The notes: generated by a model from the letters alone, not told the origin. A DNA stretch of 64,000 nucleotides from UBA2040 sp041751955 (GCA_041751955.1 JBGSIB010000056.1:62001-126000), one strand, 5' to 3'; counted from the first letter of the stretch, positions 1 through 8,919 are shown. Numbers and translations are program-made.

Positions 1-1
1 C

Positions 2-199
2 ACACACGCCGTTTTATCAGGTCCGGCTTATGACCGAATTAATAGTTCAAAACTGACAGAGTTAATTGTTACGGACACTATTCCTTTGAAAGGAAAAAGT
101 GATAAAATCCGTGTGATAACAGTTGCTGATTTGTTCGCCGATGTTATTCGCCGAATGGTCAATAATCAATCTATCAGTTCACATTTTGTAATATCATAA
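2..199 (+). CDS. prs: ribose-phosphate pyrophosphokinase, C-terminal part
   Basis: This is the 3' end of a gene that begins before the window; 65 codons and a TAA are visible. The tail starts THAVLSGPAYDRI and continues with an IVTDTIP segment, then IRVITVADLFADVIRR. This matches the C-terminal end of PRPP synthetases, where the THAVLSGPA stretch and the VTDTIP motif belong to the second phosphoribosyltransferase-like half. The enzyme makes PRPP from ribose 5-phosphate and ATP for nucleotide, His and Trp synthesis in the cytoplasm. The rplY start follows 12 bases after the stop, so the two are probably one transcript. The identification rests only on the tail but the motifs are distinctive. 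Confidence 0.88.
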   Translation, partial: THAVLSGPAYDRINSSKLTELIVTDTIPLKGKSDKIRVITVADLFADVIRRMVNNQSISSHFVIS

Positions 200-211
200 A
201 TAAATCATAAA

Positions 212-838
212 ATGAAAAAAGTACAATTGAGCGGTTCGCTTAGAGCGAGCGTAGGGAAAAAGGGAGCGAAGGCGACGAGAGACGCTGGTTTGGTTCCTTG
301 TGTACTTTATGGACAAGGTGAGCAAACTCACTTCGCTGTAAAGACGAATGACATTGAAAAAATTGTTTACTCACCAGATGTGTATCAAGTAGAAATAGAT
401 ATCGAAGGAAAGAAAACGGTTGGTATCATTCAAGAATTGCAACAACATCCTGTGAAAGACACAATTCAACATGTTGATTTCTTAGAATTGAATGACAAGA
501 AAGAGGTAAAAGTTGGTCTTCCGGTTCGTTTGACTGGAAATTCAAGAGGTGTATTGAACGGTGGACGTTTATTGCAAGTATTCCGTCGATTGAATGTTCA
601 AGCTTTGCCAGCTGATTTACCAGAAGCAATTATCGTAGACATTACGAATTTACGTATTGGTCAATCTATCCGTATTAAAGATATCTCAAATGATAAAATT
701 AAATACTTAGATGCGGCTAACGCTGTAATCGTTTCAGTTGCTCGTTCTCGTGTATCTGTTGCCGATACAGACGAAGATGAAGAAGAAACATCAGAAGCTG
801 CTTCAGAAGCTCCAGCAACAGAAGAAGCAGGAGAATAG
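212..838 (+). CDS. rplY: 50S ribosomal protein L25/general stress protein Ctc
   Basis: The 208-residue product is the long (CTC) form of bL25, which binds 5S rRNA in the large ribosomal subunit. Residues 1 to about 90 form the L25 core (SLRASVGKKGAKATRDAG, then VPCVLYGQGE), and residues 95-180 the C-terminal beta domain (HVDFLELNDKKEVKVGLPV). The end is an acidic Glu/Ala-rich tail that is variable in Bacteroidota. The ATG lies 12 bases after prs, which suggests an operon. In many Bacteroidota prs and rplY are adjacent, so the context agrees. A strong hairpin follows the stop. Confidence 0.96.
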   Translation: MKKVQLSGSLRASVGKKGAKATRDAGLVPCVLYGQGEQTHFAVKTNDIEKIVYSPDVYQVEIDIEGKKTVGIIQELQQHPVKDTIQHVDFLELNDKKEVKVGLPVRLTGNSRGVLNGGRLLQVFRRLNVQALPADLPEAIIVDITNLRIGQSIRIKDISNDKIKYLDAANAVIVSVARSRVSVADTDEDEEETSEAASEAPATEEAGE

Positions 839-853
839 TCAATTAGAATTCAT

Positions 854-903
854 AAAAAATCCCTCTTATTCCGAATCTTATCGGGATTGGAGGGATTTTT
901 TTT
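854..903. terminator. bidirectional rho-independent terminator
   Basis: The arms aaaaaatccctc and gagggatttttttt pair perfectly, with an inner ccga/tcgg extension. The hairpin is flanked by A-runs on one side and T-runs on the other, so it can terminate rplY transcription on plus and the CotH-like gene on minus. Confidence 0.85.
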
Positions 904-919
904 GTTAAGTAATAAGGAT

Positions 920-2983
920 TTACTTCACCAGTTTTTTCAGAACTTTTTGATTACCAATAGTTACCTCAAGAAAATAAATCCCTTTGCTTAGTTCAGTCAA
1001 ATTTTCTATTTTAATTTCTAGTTCATTGTAACTAGGCGAATAATTTCCTTCGTGAATTATACGACCAGCTCCATCTAGTAGCAATATTCTAATCTCTTCA
1101 TTGGGCTTTTCGGCAAATACAAGGTGAATACTGGATTGGAAAGGATTGGGAAAGACTTGAAAATTGAAGTCAGCATTTTCTGCTAGATTTAGAAAACCAC
1201 AGTTGTTTAAATTTCCTGGCATATTGTCGTCCAACCAATTTATTCGACGAGTTATCCAGTCTTTCAATTTCGTCATTTCTTCGGCATAGGATTGTGAAGG
1301 AGGCTGAACTTCTCCAGTTCCAGTGGCCGCACCCATATTTCCCCAGGTCAAATAATGCCAATTTTGACTTTCATCCACCACAGTAGCTATAGAATCAATA
1401 AATTGAAACATATAGGTCTCACTTAATATACTATTTCTTAAATTGGCGTATCTGCAACGAAGATCATTCGCAAACACAGAATCTTGTAATAAACGAATAT
1501 ACCAACCTGGTGCATTGACGTCTTGAGCTACTTCTTCATACATGAAACCAGATCCATCCTGAGAACCCGACCAAATATCCTTCAATGCCCAATCAAAATC
1601 CCAAACAGGCCCCGCTTTTAATTTTCCATAAGTTCCATCGGCATTGTCCTTTTTTTTGTAGAAAAATCTACTTTTCTTAAAACCATCGATATTTCTTGTA
1701 AGCTCATTAATGATGAAATAATCGATGAAAGATGAGGTTTGGATGAATTTTTTGTAGCCTAATGTGGGATTATTAAAATTGGTCGAGTAAAGTGCAGTTT
1801 CAAAATCGTTTATAAAATTTTGGATATAGGTTTTTTGTTCTTGCACTATATCATTGGGTTTTGGATAGTAATAGACATAATGAATGTCTAAATTTGGAAA
1901 ACCGATCGGCGAAAAATTCGATTGCCAGGAGTTTGTATTATCCCAATAATCTACTTTGAAAATATAGCCTCCTGTCACATCTAAACCAGCAATTTCATTC
2001 GGATTTAATTTGGGAATATCCACGCGATTAGAATCTCGCTTTATTTTTTCAGACAGCAAATAAATGCCTTGGTATTCGCCATCCAAAATAACATCTACAT
2101 GGCGGTATCGAACACCGTAATGTCCCATTTTTTCAAACAAAGAATAAGGCAATGCATTTCGCGCAAAAGATTTGTCGTTGTAATTCGCCAATAGCAACCA
2201 GTCATTTTCCGCAGGCATACCTAGTAGAGAAGAGTCAATGGAATTACCTAGGATATCATTTAATTCAATCGAATAAGGCTTCTGAGGAAGTGAAAATGAA
2301 TAATTTCCACGGTATTCAATCCCGATTTTTCCGTTATACTCGTTGAACGGATCTGAAAGATAATTTCTGATTCCCGGGCCATTGTAAATTATTCCCATAT
2401 CAGCTTGAACTTTTATATCCGTGTCAATTTGATTGCCATTAGTTGCTATCACTACAATCGGCAAATTGGATTCTGTCAATTGAAAATAATCAGCTGGCGA
2501 ATTACCAAATGTAATGGACCAATTTTGGACGCTTCCTTCGTCTGCGAAAAAATCATCTGTAACTATAAGTTTCCAAATACCATTAGGGTTTTGTCCATTG
2601 TTTACCGCACCCATCTGTCCCATAGGCTTGAAAGTACCGGTAAAAGGCGCAACGCCACTCGTGATGGGAATGCTCGCGCTTTGGTTGTAACAGGTGTTTA
2701 CCATATCGTCATCACCACCACCTATGGCTGAAGACAAAAGTTTAATCGTACCATCGGGCGCTTTAATTTTTATGGTCAAATCAGCCAAATAAGTGTGGAC
2801 TAGGTTGAGACAAACGGTTTCTAATCCGAAAGAAGTCGTGTTAATTTGCTGTTGACTTAATGTCACCGAAACAGGAATTTCAACGGTTTGGTTGTCGAGA
2901 ATTAGTCCCGTCCCACCGACAAAAGTTTGAGATAAAGAAAAAAAAGTGAATGTGTTAATTAAAGAAAACAGCAGGATTTTCAT
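920..2983 (-). CDS. secreted CotH-like protein with P-domain and T9SS type A signal
   Basis: The 687-residue protein starts with a Sec signal peptide (about residues 1-18). A proprotein-convertase P-like beta domain follows (about 35-160, with LADLTIKIKAPDGT and NPNGIWKLIVTDDFFADEG). The CotH region covers about 215-590: it has the GIEYRGNYSFSLPQKPYSIEL motif region, NDWLLLANYNDKSFARNAL and GPVWDFDWAL. The last 80 residues are a T9SS type A sorting domain (FQVFPNPF, then SKGIYFLEV). CotH in Bacillus is a spore-coat protein kinase; Bacteroidota relatives are secreted and their substrates are unknown. The protein should cross the outer membrane through T9SS. The gene stands alone and converges on rplY across a shared terminator. 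Kinase activity is inference only. Confidence 0.85.
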   Translation of the reverse strand: MKILLFSLINTFTFFSLSQTFVGGTGLILDNQTVEIPVSVTLSQQQINTTSFGLETVCLNLVHTYLADLTIKIKAPDGTIKLLSSAIGGGDDDMVNTCYNQSASIPITSGVAPFTGTFKPMGQMGAVNNGQNPNGIWKLIVTDDFFADEGSVQNWSITFGNSPADYFQLTESNLPIVVIATNGNQIDTDIKVQADMGIIYNGPGIRNYLSDPFNEYNGKIGIEYRGNYSFSLPQKPYSIELNDILGNSIDSSLLGMPAENDWLLLANYNDKSFARNALPYSLFEKMGHYGVRYRHVDVILDGEYQGIYLLSEKIKRDSNRVDIPKLNPNEIAGLDVTGGYIFKVDYWDNTNSWQSNFSPIGFPNLDIHYVYYYPKPNDIVQEQKTYIQNFINDFETALYSTNFNNPTLGYKKFIQTSSFIDYFIINELTRNIDGFKKSRFFYKKKDNADGTYGKLKAGPVWDFDWALKDIWSGSQDGSGFMYEEVAQDVNAPGWYIRLLQDSVFANDLRCRYANLRNSILSETYMFQFIDSIATVVDESQNWHYLTWGNMGAATGTGEVQPPSQSYAEEMTKLKDWITRRINWLDDNMPGNLNNCGFLNLAENADFNFQVFPNPFQSSIHLVFAEKPNEEIRILLLDGAGRIIHEGNYSPSYNELEIKIENLTELSKGIYFLEVTIGNQKVLKKLVK

Positions 2984-3049
2984 ACGACGCCTTTAAGAAT
3001 GAATCAAGATAAAGTTCATCTAAATTACTAATTTATCTCCCAATTTTGT

Positions 3050-3571
3050 TTACTCCCCCAAAAACAAAGCCTTCAACTCCGTCGCCTCACTTGGTTTCAT
3101 TTTTCCGGCTAAAATTAGGCTCAGTTGTTTTCTTCTTAGAGCTCCATCAAATCGAGATTTCTCTTCTTCAGATTCTGGAACCAAAACTGGAACGTCGATG
3201 GGGCCACCATTTTGATCCACTGCCACAAAAGTGTAAATGGCTTCATTGCATTTGGTTCGTTTTCCGGTCACGTAATCTTCCACAAAAACATCGATGAAAA
3301 TTTCCATAGAGGTACTGAATGCTCTAGAAACTTTCGCTTCTAAAGTTACGATGGATGAACTGGGAATTGGAATATTGAACGAAACGTTATTTACAGAAGC
3401 AGTAACGACAACGCGTTTGCAATGTCTGTGAGCCGAAATACTAGCCGTAACATCCATCCAAGCCAAAAGTTGACCTCCAAAGAGATTATTGTGTGTATTG
3501 GTATCGTTGGGCAAAACTAATTTTGTAGTAATGGTAAGTGTTTCTTTGGCTGTTCTTGATTTTGGCGACAT
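3050..3571 (-). CDS. acyl-CoA thioesterase, hotdog fold
   Basis: The 173-residue protein matches the YciA/BACH-type acyl-CoA thioesterases, cytoplasmic enzymes that hydrolyse acyl-CoA to free acid and CoA. Visible family marks are NLFGGQLLAWMDVTASISAHRHC near residues 29-51, where the Asn and the Asp of the hotdog helix contribute to catalysis, and VVVTASVNNVSFNIPI, then NEAIYTFVAVDQNG. Length is normal for a single-hotdog enzyme. The start is supported by a TACTTTTGC promoter-like box 16 bases upstream. It is followed by no same-strand gene in close range. The acyl chain preference cannot be read from the sequence. Confidence 0.88.
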   Translation of the reverse strand: MSPKSRTAKETLTITTKLVLPNDTNTHNNLFGGQLLAWMDVTASISAHRHCKRVVVTASVNNVSFNIPIPSSSIVTLEAKVSRAFSTSMEIFIDVFVEDYVTGKRTKCNEAIYTFVAVDQNGGPIDVPVLVPESEEEKSRFDGALRRKQLSLILAGKMKPSEATELKALFLGE

Positions 3572-3587
3572 GTTTCAAATTTTGGTG

Positions 3588-3595
3588 CAAAAGTA
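3588..3595 (-). promoter_or_regulatory. candidate -7 promoter box (TACTTTTG)
   Basis: On the minus strand this is TACTTTTG, followed by CACC. It fits the Bacteroidota -7 consensus TAnnTTTG and lies 16 bases before the thioesterase ATG. The same 12 bases TACTTTTGCACC occur before dusB and rbfA. No clear -33 TTTG is visible at the right distance. Confidence 0.5.
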
Positions 3596-3609
3596 CGTAT
3601 AAATTCGGG

Positions 3610-3715
3610 GTAGGCTTCGACTGCGCTCAGCCTACGTTAATATTTAGTGCTTCGCATGCAGTAGCCGCGTAGGCTGAGTATAGCCGTGTGTAGGCTGAGC
3701 GTAGCCGAAGCCTAC
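3610..3715. repeat. REP-like palindromic repeat between thioesterase and msrA
   Basis: The 26-base arm at 3610-3635 (begins gtaggcttcgactgcgctca) is the reverse complement of the arm at 3690-3715 apart from two positions. A partial third copy (gtaggctgag then tatagccg) lies at 3669-3686, 21 bases before the matching segment of the right arm. The unit resembles dispersed palindromic elements seen between genes in many Bacteroidota. The right arm contains the TAG stop of msrA (3712-3714). Confidence 0.8.
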
Positions 3716-4362
3716 TTCAACAACTCCGGGTGCAATGCTTTAAACTTATTCAATCTCGGGATACTCACCGCTTGAATATAACCTTGATTCGGATGCAGTC
3801 TTTCGTAATCTTGATGATATTCTTCTGCTTCGTAAAACACATCTAATGGCACCACTTCCGTCGTAATTTTCGAGAATTTCTTCTTCAGAAGCGCGTTGGT
3901 GATATAATTTTCGGCAGTTTGTTTTTCGCTATCGTTTTGATAAAAAATCATGGAGCGATATTGTGGGCCTCTGTCTGGACCTTGTTGATTGAGCGTACTC
4001 GGATCATGCGAGTCGAAAAATACCGTTAATAAAGTGGAGTAGGAGATAACTGTACTGTCGTAATTCACTTTCACAGCTTCTGCGTGTCGTGTTGTTCCTG
4101 TACAAATCAATTCATAGCTTGGATTTTTTTCCATTCCTCCAGAATAACCAGATTCCACCTCACCAACTCCTTTAACCGATTCAAAAACGGCTTCAACACA
4201 CCAGAAGCATCCGCTGGCGAAATAAGCAACGGCATTGGTTTCAACAGAACTCTTTTTTGTTTTTTTTATTTGACCATTTGGACTTTCATCCGTCACGGTT
4301 GCATTGCTACTTTGACATGCTAATAAAGCAAAAGTCAAAAAGTAAAACATTAGATTTTTCAT
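3712..4362 (-). CDS. msrA: peptide-methionine (S)-S-oxide reductase, lipoprotein form
   Basis: MsrA reduces methionine-S-sulfoxide in proteins. The 216-residue product carries the catalytic GCFWC motif with the nucleophile at Cys52, followed by VEAVFE, GYSGG and the HDPSTLNQQGPDRGPQYRS signature. The N-terminus is a lipoprotein signal (lipobox LLAC, Cys16), then a Ser/Lys-rich linker, so the enzyme probably works in the periplasm or at a membrane, protecting exported proteins. Its TAG stop lies inside the REP-like palindrome and the preceding sense codons are normal. It follows the TPR gene by 46 bases. Confidence 0.95.
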   Translation of the reverse strand: MKNLMFYFLTFALLACQSSNATVTDESPNGQIKKTKKSSVETNAVAYFASGCFWCVEAVFESVKGVGEVESGYSGGMEKNPSYELICTGTTRHAEAVKVNYDSTVISYSTLLTVFFDSHDPSTLNQQGPDRGPQYRSMIFYQNDSEKQTAENYITNALLKKKFSKITTEVVPLDVFYEAEEYHQDYERLHPNQGYIQAVSIPRLNKFKALHPELLK

Positions 4363-4408
4363 ACTATATAAACGAATAAATTGCCAATTTGGTTTTGGCG
4401 AATTGCAT

Positions 4409-6235
4409 TTATATTTCGTCGTCGGTAGTTACATCCCCACGCAAGGCACGGAAACGTTTTCTTGCTTCAATGGTGTGCAAACTTCCTTTGTATTCAAAGA
4501 GTATTTTTTTATAATACTCTGAAGCTTTTTCACTATCGAACAGATGGTTTTCATAGATGTCACCTAGCTGAAAAACAGCATCGTCTGCAAGAATATCGAA
4601 GGCGTAATATTTCAACAACTCGTCCAAGTATAGGACGGCATCATTCCATTTTCCTTGCAATTGCATGGCAAATGATTTTTTCAAAAGAATGTCATCTCCC
4701 AAAGAATGGTAGTTGTACTTTGTTTGTATGCTATCAAAAAACACAAAAGCTTCATCATATTTGTGCTGCTCAATTAATAAATCACCTTTCGCAAACCAAT
4801 ACATGGCTTCGTAGTTGCTATCCAAACCAAAGTTTTCGGTTATTAATAAAGAAAGATCCATGGCATCGTTGGCAATCAACTTAGTAGTAGATTGCTTCAA
4901 TACGTCCAATTGTGATTGCGCAAAATTGAATTCACCATCATAATAGAAAATGCGCGCATTTTTAAACTTAGCCTCTTGACCAATCGGTTCAAACTTAAAG
5001 TCTTTGTCGATTTGCATGTAATAAATAGAAGCCTCCCAAACATCAGCATTGAGCACATTGATGTCGGCTAATTCCATTTTAATTTCTGCCCTTTGCATAG
5101 AGGTCGTTCCAGGAATTTCCAAGGCATTTTTCAAACGGTCTATTGCCGAATTTGCTTTATCTGCGTAGAAAGCCTCAATATGGGCCAATTCTAGAATCAA
5201 TGGTACAATTGTTGGTTTGTCACCCAAACGTTTTAGAGTTTCGCTATATTCTTCAATCGTTGCGGCAATTTCCGTTTGTCCATAATTTCTATTGGTGGTC
5301 ACTTCAATATATCTTGTGTTCAAGAGTGCCATTTCTGCAGAATAGAAAAGACGGGTTTCAGGACCCAAATCGCGAACATATTTGAAGGCTTTTCTCGCCA
5401 CTTCATATTCCTTATTTTCTCGACAAATTTTCCCAAGTTCAAAAACACGCTCTCCTCCACCAAATTCTCTTCTGTCTAAAGCTTCAACTTGTATCAAGGC
5501 TGCATTAAAATTTTTCTTTTGGACAAAAAGCCACACCAACATATCGCTATAGGTATTATTGTCTGGTTCTTTCTGAACTTTTTCTAGCAAAACTGTTTTC
5601 AAGTATTCATATTCTTTATCGTCTTCAGAGGAAAAGTTAAGTTGACGAGAAAGAACATTTTGCACATAATTTATATACGATGGATATTTATCCAAAAGAT
5701 CAATATAGGATTCCATCATTTTTTGCGTTTGACCTGTCGCACCGTATAATTCAGCAAATTGCAACTGCAAAGGATACGTGTCCTTGAGCATTTTCTTCCC
5801 TTTTTCCAATGTTTTTAAGGCGTAATCGTTTTTGCCTTTTGCTCTAAACGCGTTGAAAACACTTATGACATTGCTTGCGTTGTTTGGTAAATCGTCGATC
5901 AATTCATCGTAAACTTTTCCGGCTTTGTCGAGTTGACCATTATCTTCGTAAAACTGGCCAAGCATAACGGGATAATCATAATCGAAACGTTGATTTTTAA
6001 CCTGTTTTTTTAGAAGTTTTTCGGCATCACTAAAAGCTTTAATCTGATTGTAGCAATCATAAAGTCTTAAGAAGTTGGCCTTTGAAGGATCTTGATCGTA
6101 AACTTTTTCGCTATAAATGATGGCTTTTTCATATTCACCTCTGCTATAATATGCTGCTGCCAATTGCGCGTCGTTGTTTTGTCCGAACGAAGGCAGGGCT
6201 GCGAATATTGCTAGGAAGAGGATGAAATGTTTCAT
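4409..6235 (-). CDS. exported tetratricopeptide repeat protein
   Basis: The 608-residue protein has a signal peptide (about 1-18, ending PSFGQ) and then helical TPR-like repeats throughout. These include AAAYYSRGEYEKAIIYSEKVY, FYEDNGQLDKAGKVYDELI, GKWNDAVLYLDELLKYYAF and DILADDAVFQLGDIYENHLFD near the C-terminus. The last resembles YbgF/BamD-like modules that scaffold envelope complexes. It is probably periplasmic. It follows the 6255-6815 lipoprotein gene by 19 bases, so the two are probably co-transcribed and may act together. No enzymatic motif is seen and the exact role is unknown. Confidence 0.82.
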   Translation of the reverse strand: MKHFILFLAIFAALPSFGQNNDAQLAAAYYSRGEYEKAIIYSEKVYDQDPSKANFLRLYDCYNQIKAFSDAEKLLKKQVKNQRFDYDYPVMLGQFYEDNGQLDKAGKVYDELIDDLPNNASNVISVFNAFRAKGKNDYALKTLEKGKKMLKDTYPLQLQFAELYGATGQTQKMMESYIDLLDKYPSYINYVQNVLSRQLNFSSEDDKEYEYLKTVLLEKVQKEPDNNTYSDMLVWLFVQKKNFNAALIQVEALDRREFGGGERVFELGKICRENKEYEVARKAFKYVRDLGPETRLFYSAEMALLNTRYIEVTTNRNYGQTEIAATIEEYSETLKRLGDKPTIVPLILELAHIEAFYADKANSAIDRLKNALEIPGTTSMQRAEIKMELADINVLNADVWEASIYYMQIDKDFKFEPIGQEAKFKNARIFYYDGEFNFAQSQLDVLKQSTTKLIANDAMDLSLLITENFGLDSNYEAMYWFAKGDLLIEQHKYDEAFVFFDSIQTKYNYHSLGDDILLKKSFAMQLQGKWNDAVLYLDELLKYYAFDILADDAVFQLGDIYENHLFDSEKASEYYKKILFEYKGSLHTIEARKRFRALRGDVTTDDEI

Positions 6236-6254
6236 TTATCGGGTAAAGTACAAA

Positions 6255-6815
6255 TTATATGCCTTTTTTCTTCTGATTCTTTTTCATTTGTTCGTTTGAG
6301 AAAGCATCCATTTTCTCAAACAAGCGGTAGTAAACTTCTAAACAGCGCTTTTGTTCCTTCACAAGGTCCTTTGAGAGCGTAAGCATTGTATTCAATTTTG
6401 ATTTCTCATGGAGAATATACTCGCTGTATTTCTTTCGATCGCCATCACCATTTTCTATATCATAACGCAAAAGACGAAGGCTTTCTTTCATTTCATCACA
6501 ACCTTTTATGAGGTCCATATGGTCACCATGAAAATGACCGAGCGCTTTTCGTGCTTGTTTGAGGTCATTTATTTCATTCGCGAAAACAGGATCAATTGTA
6601 TCGGGAACAAAGTAGGTTTTGAATCGCAATTCTACAGCTGATATTGCCGACGACATCTGATGTGTGCTGTCGTTTTGATTTTCCTTTAATACTGAAGAAA
6701 GGCTATCAATCGACTTTACCATTTTATCTATAGATGCCAATTGTTTCGTCCGGTTCAAGTCAGAACAAGAAAAGAACAAAAGTCCAGCCGTTAAAATGAG
6801 GATGAATGTTTTCAT
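6255..6815 (-). CDS. small putative lipoprotein, coiled coil
   Basis: The 186-residue protein opens with a lipoprotein signal whose lipobox is FFSC (Cys17). The rest is mostly charged helix with heptad-like spacing (IDKMVKSIDSLSSVLKEN, then LKQARKALGHFHGD and KSKLNTMLTLSKDLVKEQK) and a Lys-rich end. I do not recognise the family. It sits between serS (63 bases) and the TPR gene (19 bases) on the same strand, which suggests a functional link with the TPR protein rather than with serS. Confidence 0.7.
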   Translation of the reverse strand: MKTFILILTAGLLFFSCSDLNRTKQLASIDKMVKSIDSLSSVLKENQNDSTHQMSSAISAVELRFKTYFVPDTIDPVFANEINDLKQARKALGHFHGDHMDLIKGCDEMKESLRLLRYDIENGDGDRKKYSEYILHEKSKLNTMLTLSKDLVKEQKRCLEVYYRLFEKMDAFSNEQMKKNQKKKGI

Positions 6816-6878
6816 TTTTTAATGTAAATGTATGAGAAATATAACCTTCTTCAGCGCTTTTAGCAATATTTAAGAAGC

Positions 6879-8150
6879 TTAGTCAATGCGATTAAAACCA
6901 GCGAATGGATGAAGTACCTCTGGTAAATTTATACCATTTGCAGTTTGGTAATTTTCCAAAAGCGCAGCTACAATTCTTGGCAATGCGAGAGCAGAACCGT
7001 TAAGTGTGTGGCACAACTGAGTTTTTTTGTCATCACCTTTGAAACGCAATTTCAAACGATTGGATTGGAAGGTATCGAAACGAGAAACAGAACTTACCTC
7101 TAACCATTTTTTCTGTGCGGCAGAATACACTTCAAAATCATAAGTCATGGCAGAAGCGAAACCTGTATCACCACCACAAAGTCTTAAAATACGGTATTGT
7201 AAACCTAGTTTTTCTAACAATCCTTTGATGTGATTGACCATTTCTTCCAGTGCTTTTGCTGTATTGTCAGGATGCTCGATGCGAACAATTTCCACTTTAT
7301 CAAATTGGTGCAAACGATTCAAACCGCGAACATCTTTCCCATATGAACCAGCTTCGCGACGGAAGCAAGGTGTATAACCAGTCAATTTATGTGAGAAGTT
7401 AGCATCCGGCAAAATAACATCACGGAATATATTCGTGATTGGAACTTCTGCTGTAGGAATCAAATATAAATCGTCGATCGTACAATGATACATCTGACCT
7501 TCTTTGTCGGGCAATTGACCGGTACCAATTCCAGATGCTTCATTGACAACAAGCGGCGCTTGAATTTCTTCATAACCCGCTTTTTCTGCTTCAGAAAGGA
7601 AAAAATTGATCAATGCTCGTTGCAATTTCGCACCCTTTCCGCGATAAACAGGAAAGCCAGCACCTGAAATTTTTACACCCAATTCAAAATCGATAAGGTT
7701 GTATTTTTTTGCCAAATCCCAGTGGGGAAGCGGTTCGAAGTCGAAAGTTGGTTCTTTTCCAGCCTCAGCGACGGTTTCGTTATCCAGTTCACTTTTTCCT
7801 GCTTTCACGAGTTCGTTGGGAACGTTAGGAATCTGATAAAGCAATTGCTGAATATCGTTTTCCAAGCCATCTACTTCACCTTTCAAATCACCTTCTGACG
7901 CCTTTAACTCGACTGTTTTTTCTTTCGCGGCATTTGCTTCGGCTGCTTTTCCTTCTTTGAAAAGCATACCGATTTCTTTTGCCAAGACGTTGAGTTCAGC
8001 CGCAATAGTTTCCAACTCCGTTTTTTTCGAACGCCATTCCGCATCTTTTTCCAAAATGGAATCAAGAATAGGTGAAGCATCAAAGTGACGTTTGTTCAAG
8101 CCTTCAATGATGGCTTCTTTTTCGTTTCGGATTCGGGTGATTTCGAGCAT
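6879..8150 (-). CDS. serS: serine--tRNA ligase
   Basis: SerRS charges tRNA-Ser (and tRNA-Sec where present). The 423-residue length is standard. Residues 1 to about 105 form the long antiparallel coiled-coil tRNA-binding arm. The class II catalytic core follows, with motif 2 (FRREAGSYGKDVRGLNRLHQF) and motif 3 (NGSALALPRIVAALLENYQ). LIPTAEVPITN is the serine-binding TXE region. The ATG start gives the canonical first residues MLEITRIR. The next minus-strand gene upstream, rpmA, is separated by a terminator. Confidence 0.97.
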   Translation of the reverse strand: MLEITRIRNEKEAIIEGLNKRHFDASPILDSILEKDAEWRSKKTELETIAAELNVLAKEIGMLFKEGKAAEANAAKEKTVELKASEGDLKGEVDGLENDIQQLLYQIPNVPNELVKAGKSELDNETVAEAGKEPTFDFEPLPHWDLAKKYNLIDFELGVKISGAGFPVYRGKGAKLQRALINFFLSEAEKAGYEEIQAPLVVNEASGIGTGQLPDKEGQMYHCTIDDLYLIPTAEVPITNIFRDVILPDANFSHKLTGYTPCFRREAGSYGKDVRGLNRLHQFDKVEIVRIEHPDNTAKALEEMVNHIKGLLEKLGLQYRILRLCGGDTGFASAMTYDFEVYSAAQKKWLEVSSVSRFDTFQSNRLKLRFKGDDKKTQLCHTLNGSALALPRIVAALLENYQTANGINLPEVLHPFAGFNRID

Positions 8151-8231
8151 TGTATTTAACTTTTTTGAAAGATGCGAATTTAAGGAATTGCACTCAATTA
8201 TTGAATGTATATTTAGATTTCGAGGACATAA

Positions 8232-8264
8232 AAAAAGCGTGAGGGCTGAGCCGACACGCTTTTT
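8232..8264 (-). terminator. rho-independent terminator after rpmA
   Basis: The arms aaaaagcgtg (8232-8241) and cacgcttttt (8255-8264) pair perfectly. Read on minus, the hairpin ends in a T-run. It closes the rplU-rpmA unit before serS. Confidence 0.82.
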
Positions 8265-8282
8265 AAAATTGTTTTACGTTTC

Positions 8283-8552
8283 TTATGCCTCAGCCGTTTC
8301 AAATGGAACTACTGATACAAACGAACGATTATCTTTTTTACGACGGAATTCAACAGTACCATCCGTTAATGCAAACAAAGTATGGTCTCTTCCGATACCT
8401 ACGTTTACACCAGGGTGATGAGCTGTTCCTCTTTGACGAACGATAATGTTTCCAGCTATAGCTGCTTGACCTCCGAAGATTTTCACTCCAAGACGCTTGC
8501 TAGCAGATTCACGACCATTTTTCGAACTTCCGACTCCTTTCTTATGTGCCAT
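8283..8552 (-). CDS. rpmA: 50S ribosomal protein L27
   Basis: The 89-residue protein begins MAHKKGVGSSKNGRES and continues with KRLGVKIFGGQ and IIVRQRGTAHHPGVNVGIGRD, the full signature of bL27. L27 lies near the peptidyl transferase centre of the large subunit, with its N-terminal tail reaching toward the tRNA ends. There is no N-terminal extension of the type that is cleaved in Firmicutes. It lies 55 bases after rplU, the usual rplU-rpmA pair, and is followed by a hairpin terminator. Confidence 0.98.
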   Translation of the reverse strand: MAHKKGVGSSKNGRESASKRLGVKIFGGQAAIAGNIIVRQRGTAHHPGVNVGIGRDHTLFALTDGTVEFRRKKDNRSFVSVVPFETAEA

Positions 8553-8607
8553 TGTATTTTATTTTAAATTCTGAATTTGACTTCAGAAAAAATTATCAAT
8601 TTAATAA

Positions 8608-8919
8608 TTAAGCCTTGATGCTTTTAATTGCAATTGAAGTGAAAGCTTGACGGTGACCGTTTTTCTTACGGTATCCTTTTCTTCTCTTCTTACGGAAAAC
8701 GATTACTTTGTCTCCTTTTACATGAGCAAGAACCTCTGCGGTTACTAATGCTCCTTCTATAGCCGGGGCGCCTAATGTTATTTTTCCGTCGTTATCTGCT
8801 AAAAGAACTTTGTCGAACTCAAGTTTCGCACCTACTTCTTCTTTCAAACGATGAACATATAACTTTTGGTCTTTTTGCACTTTAAATTGCTGCCCTGCTA
8901 TCTCTACGATTGCGTACAT
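8608..8919 (-). CDS. rplU: 50S ribosomal protein L21
   Basis: The 103-residue product is bL21, a 23S rRNA-binding protein of the large subunit. It begins MYAIVEIAGQQFKVQKDQ and has the basic KVIVFRKKRRKGYRKKNGHRQ stretch typical of the family C-terminal half. It is the first gene of the rplU-rpmA unit, and a strong Bacteroidota-type promoter lies 42-72 bases upstream of its ATG. Confidence 0.98.
   Translation of the reverse strand: MYAIVEIAGQQFKVQKDQKLYVHRLKEEVGAKLEFDKVLLADNDGKITLGAPAIEGALVTAEVLAHVKGDKVIVFRKKRRKGYRKKNGHRQAFTSIAIKSIKA

Noticed and set aside
3610..3715. Short repeated units as a CRISPR array
   Set aside because: Arms are inverted, only about three copies exist, spacing is irregular and no cas gene is near; it is a palindromic intergenic element.
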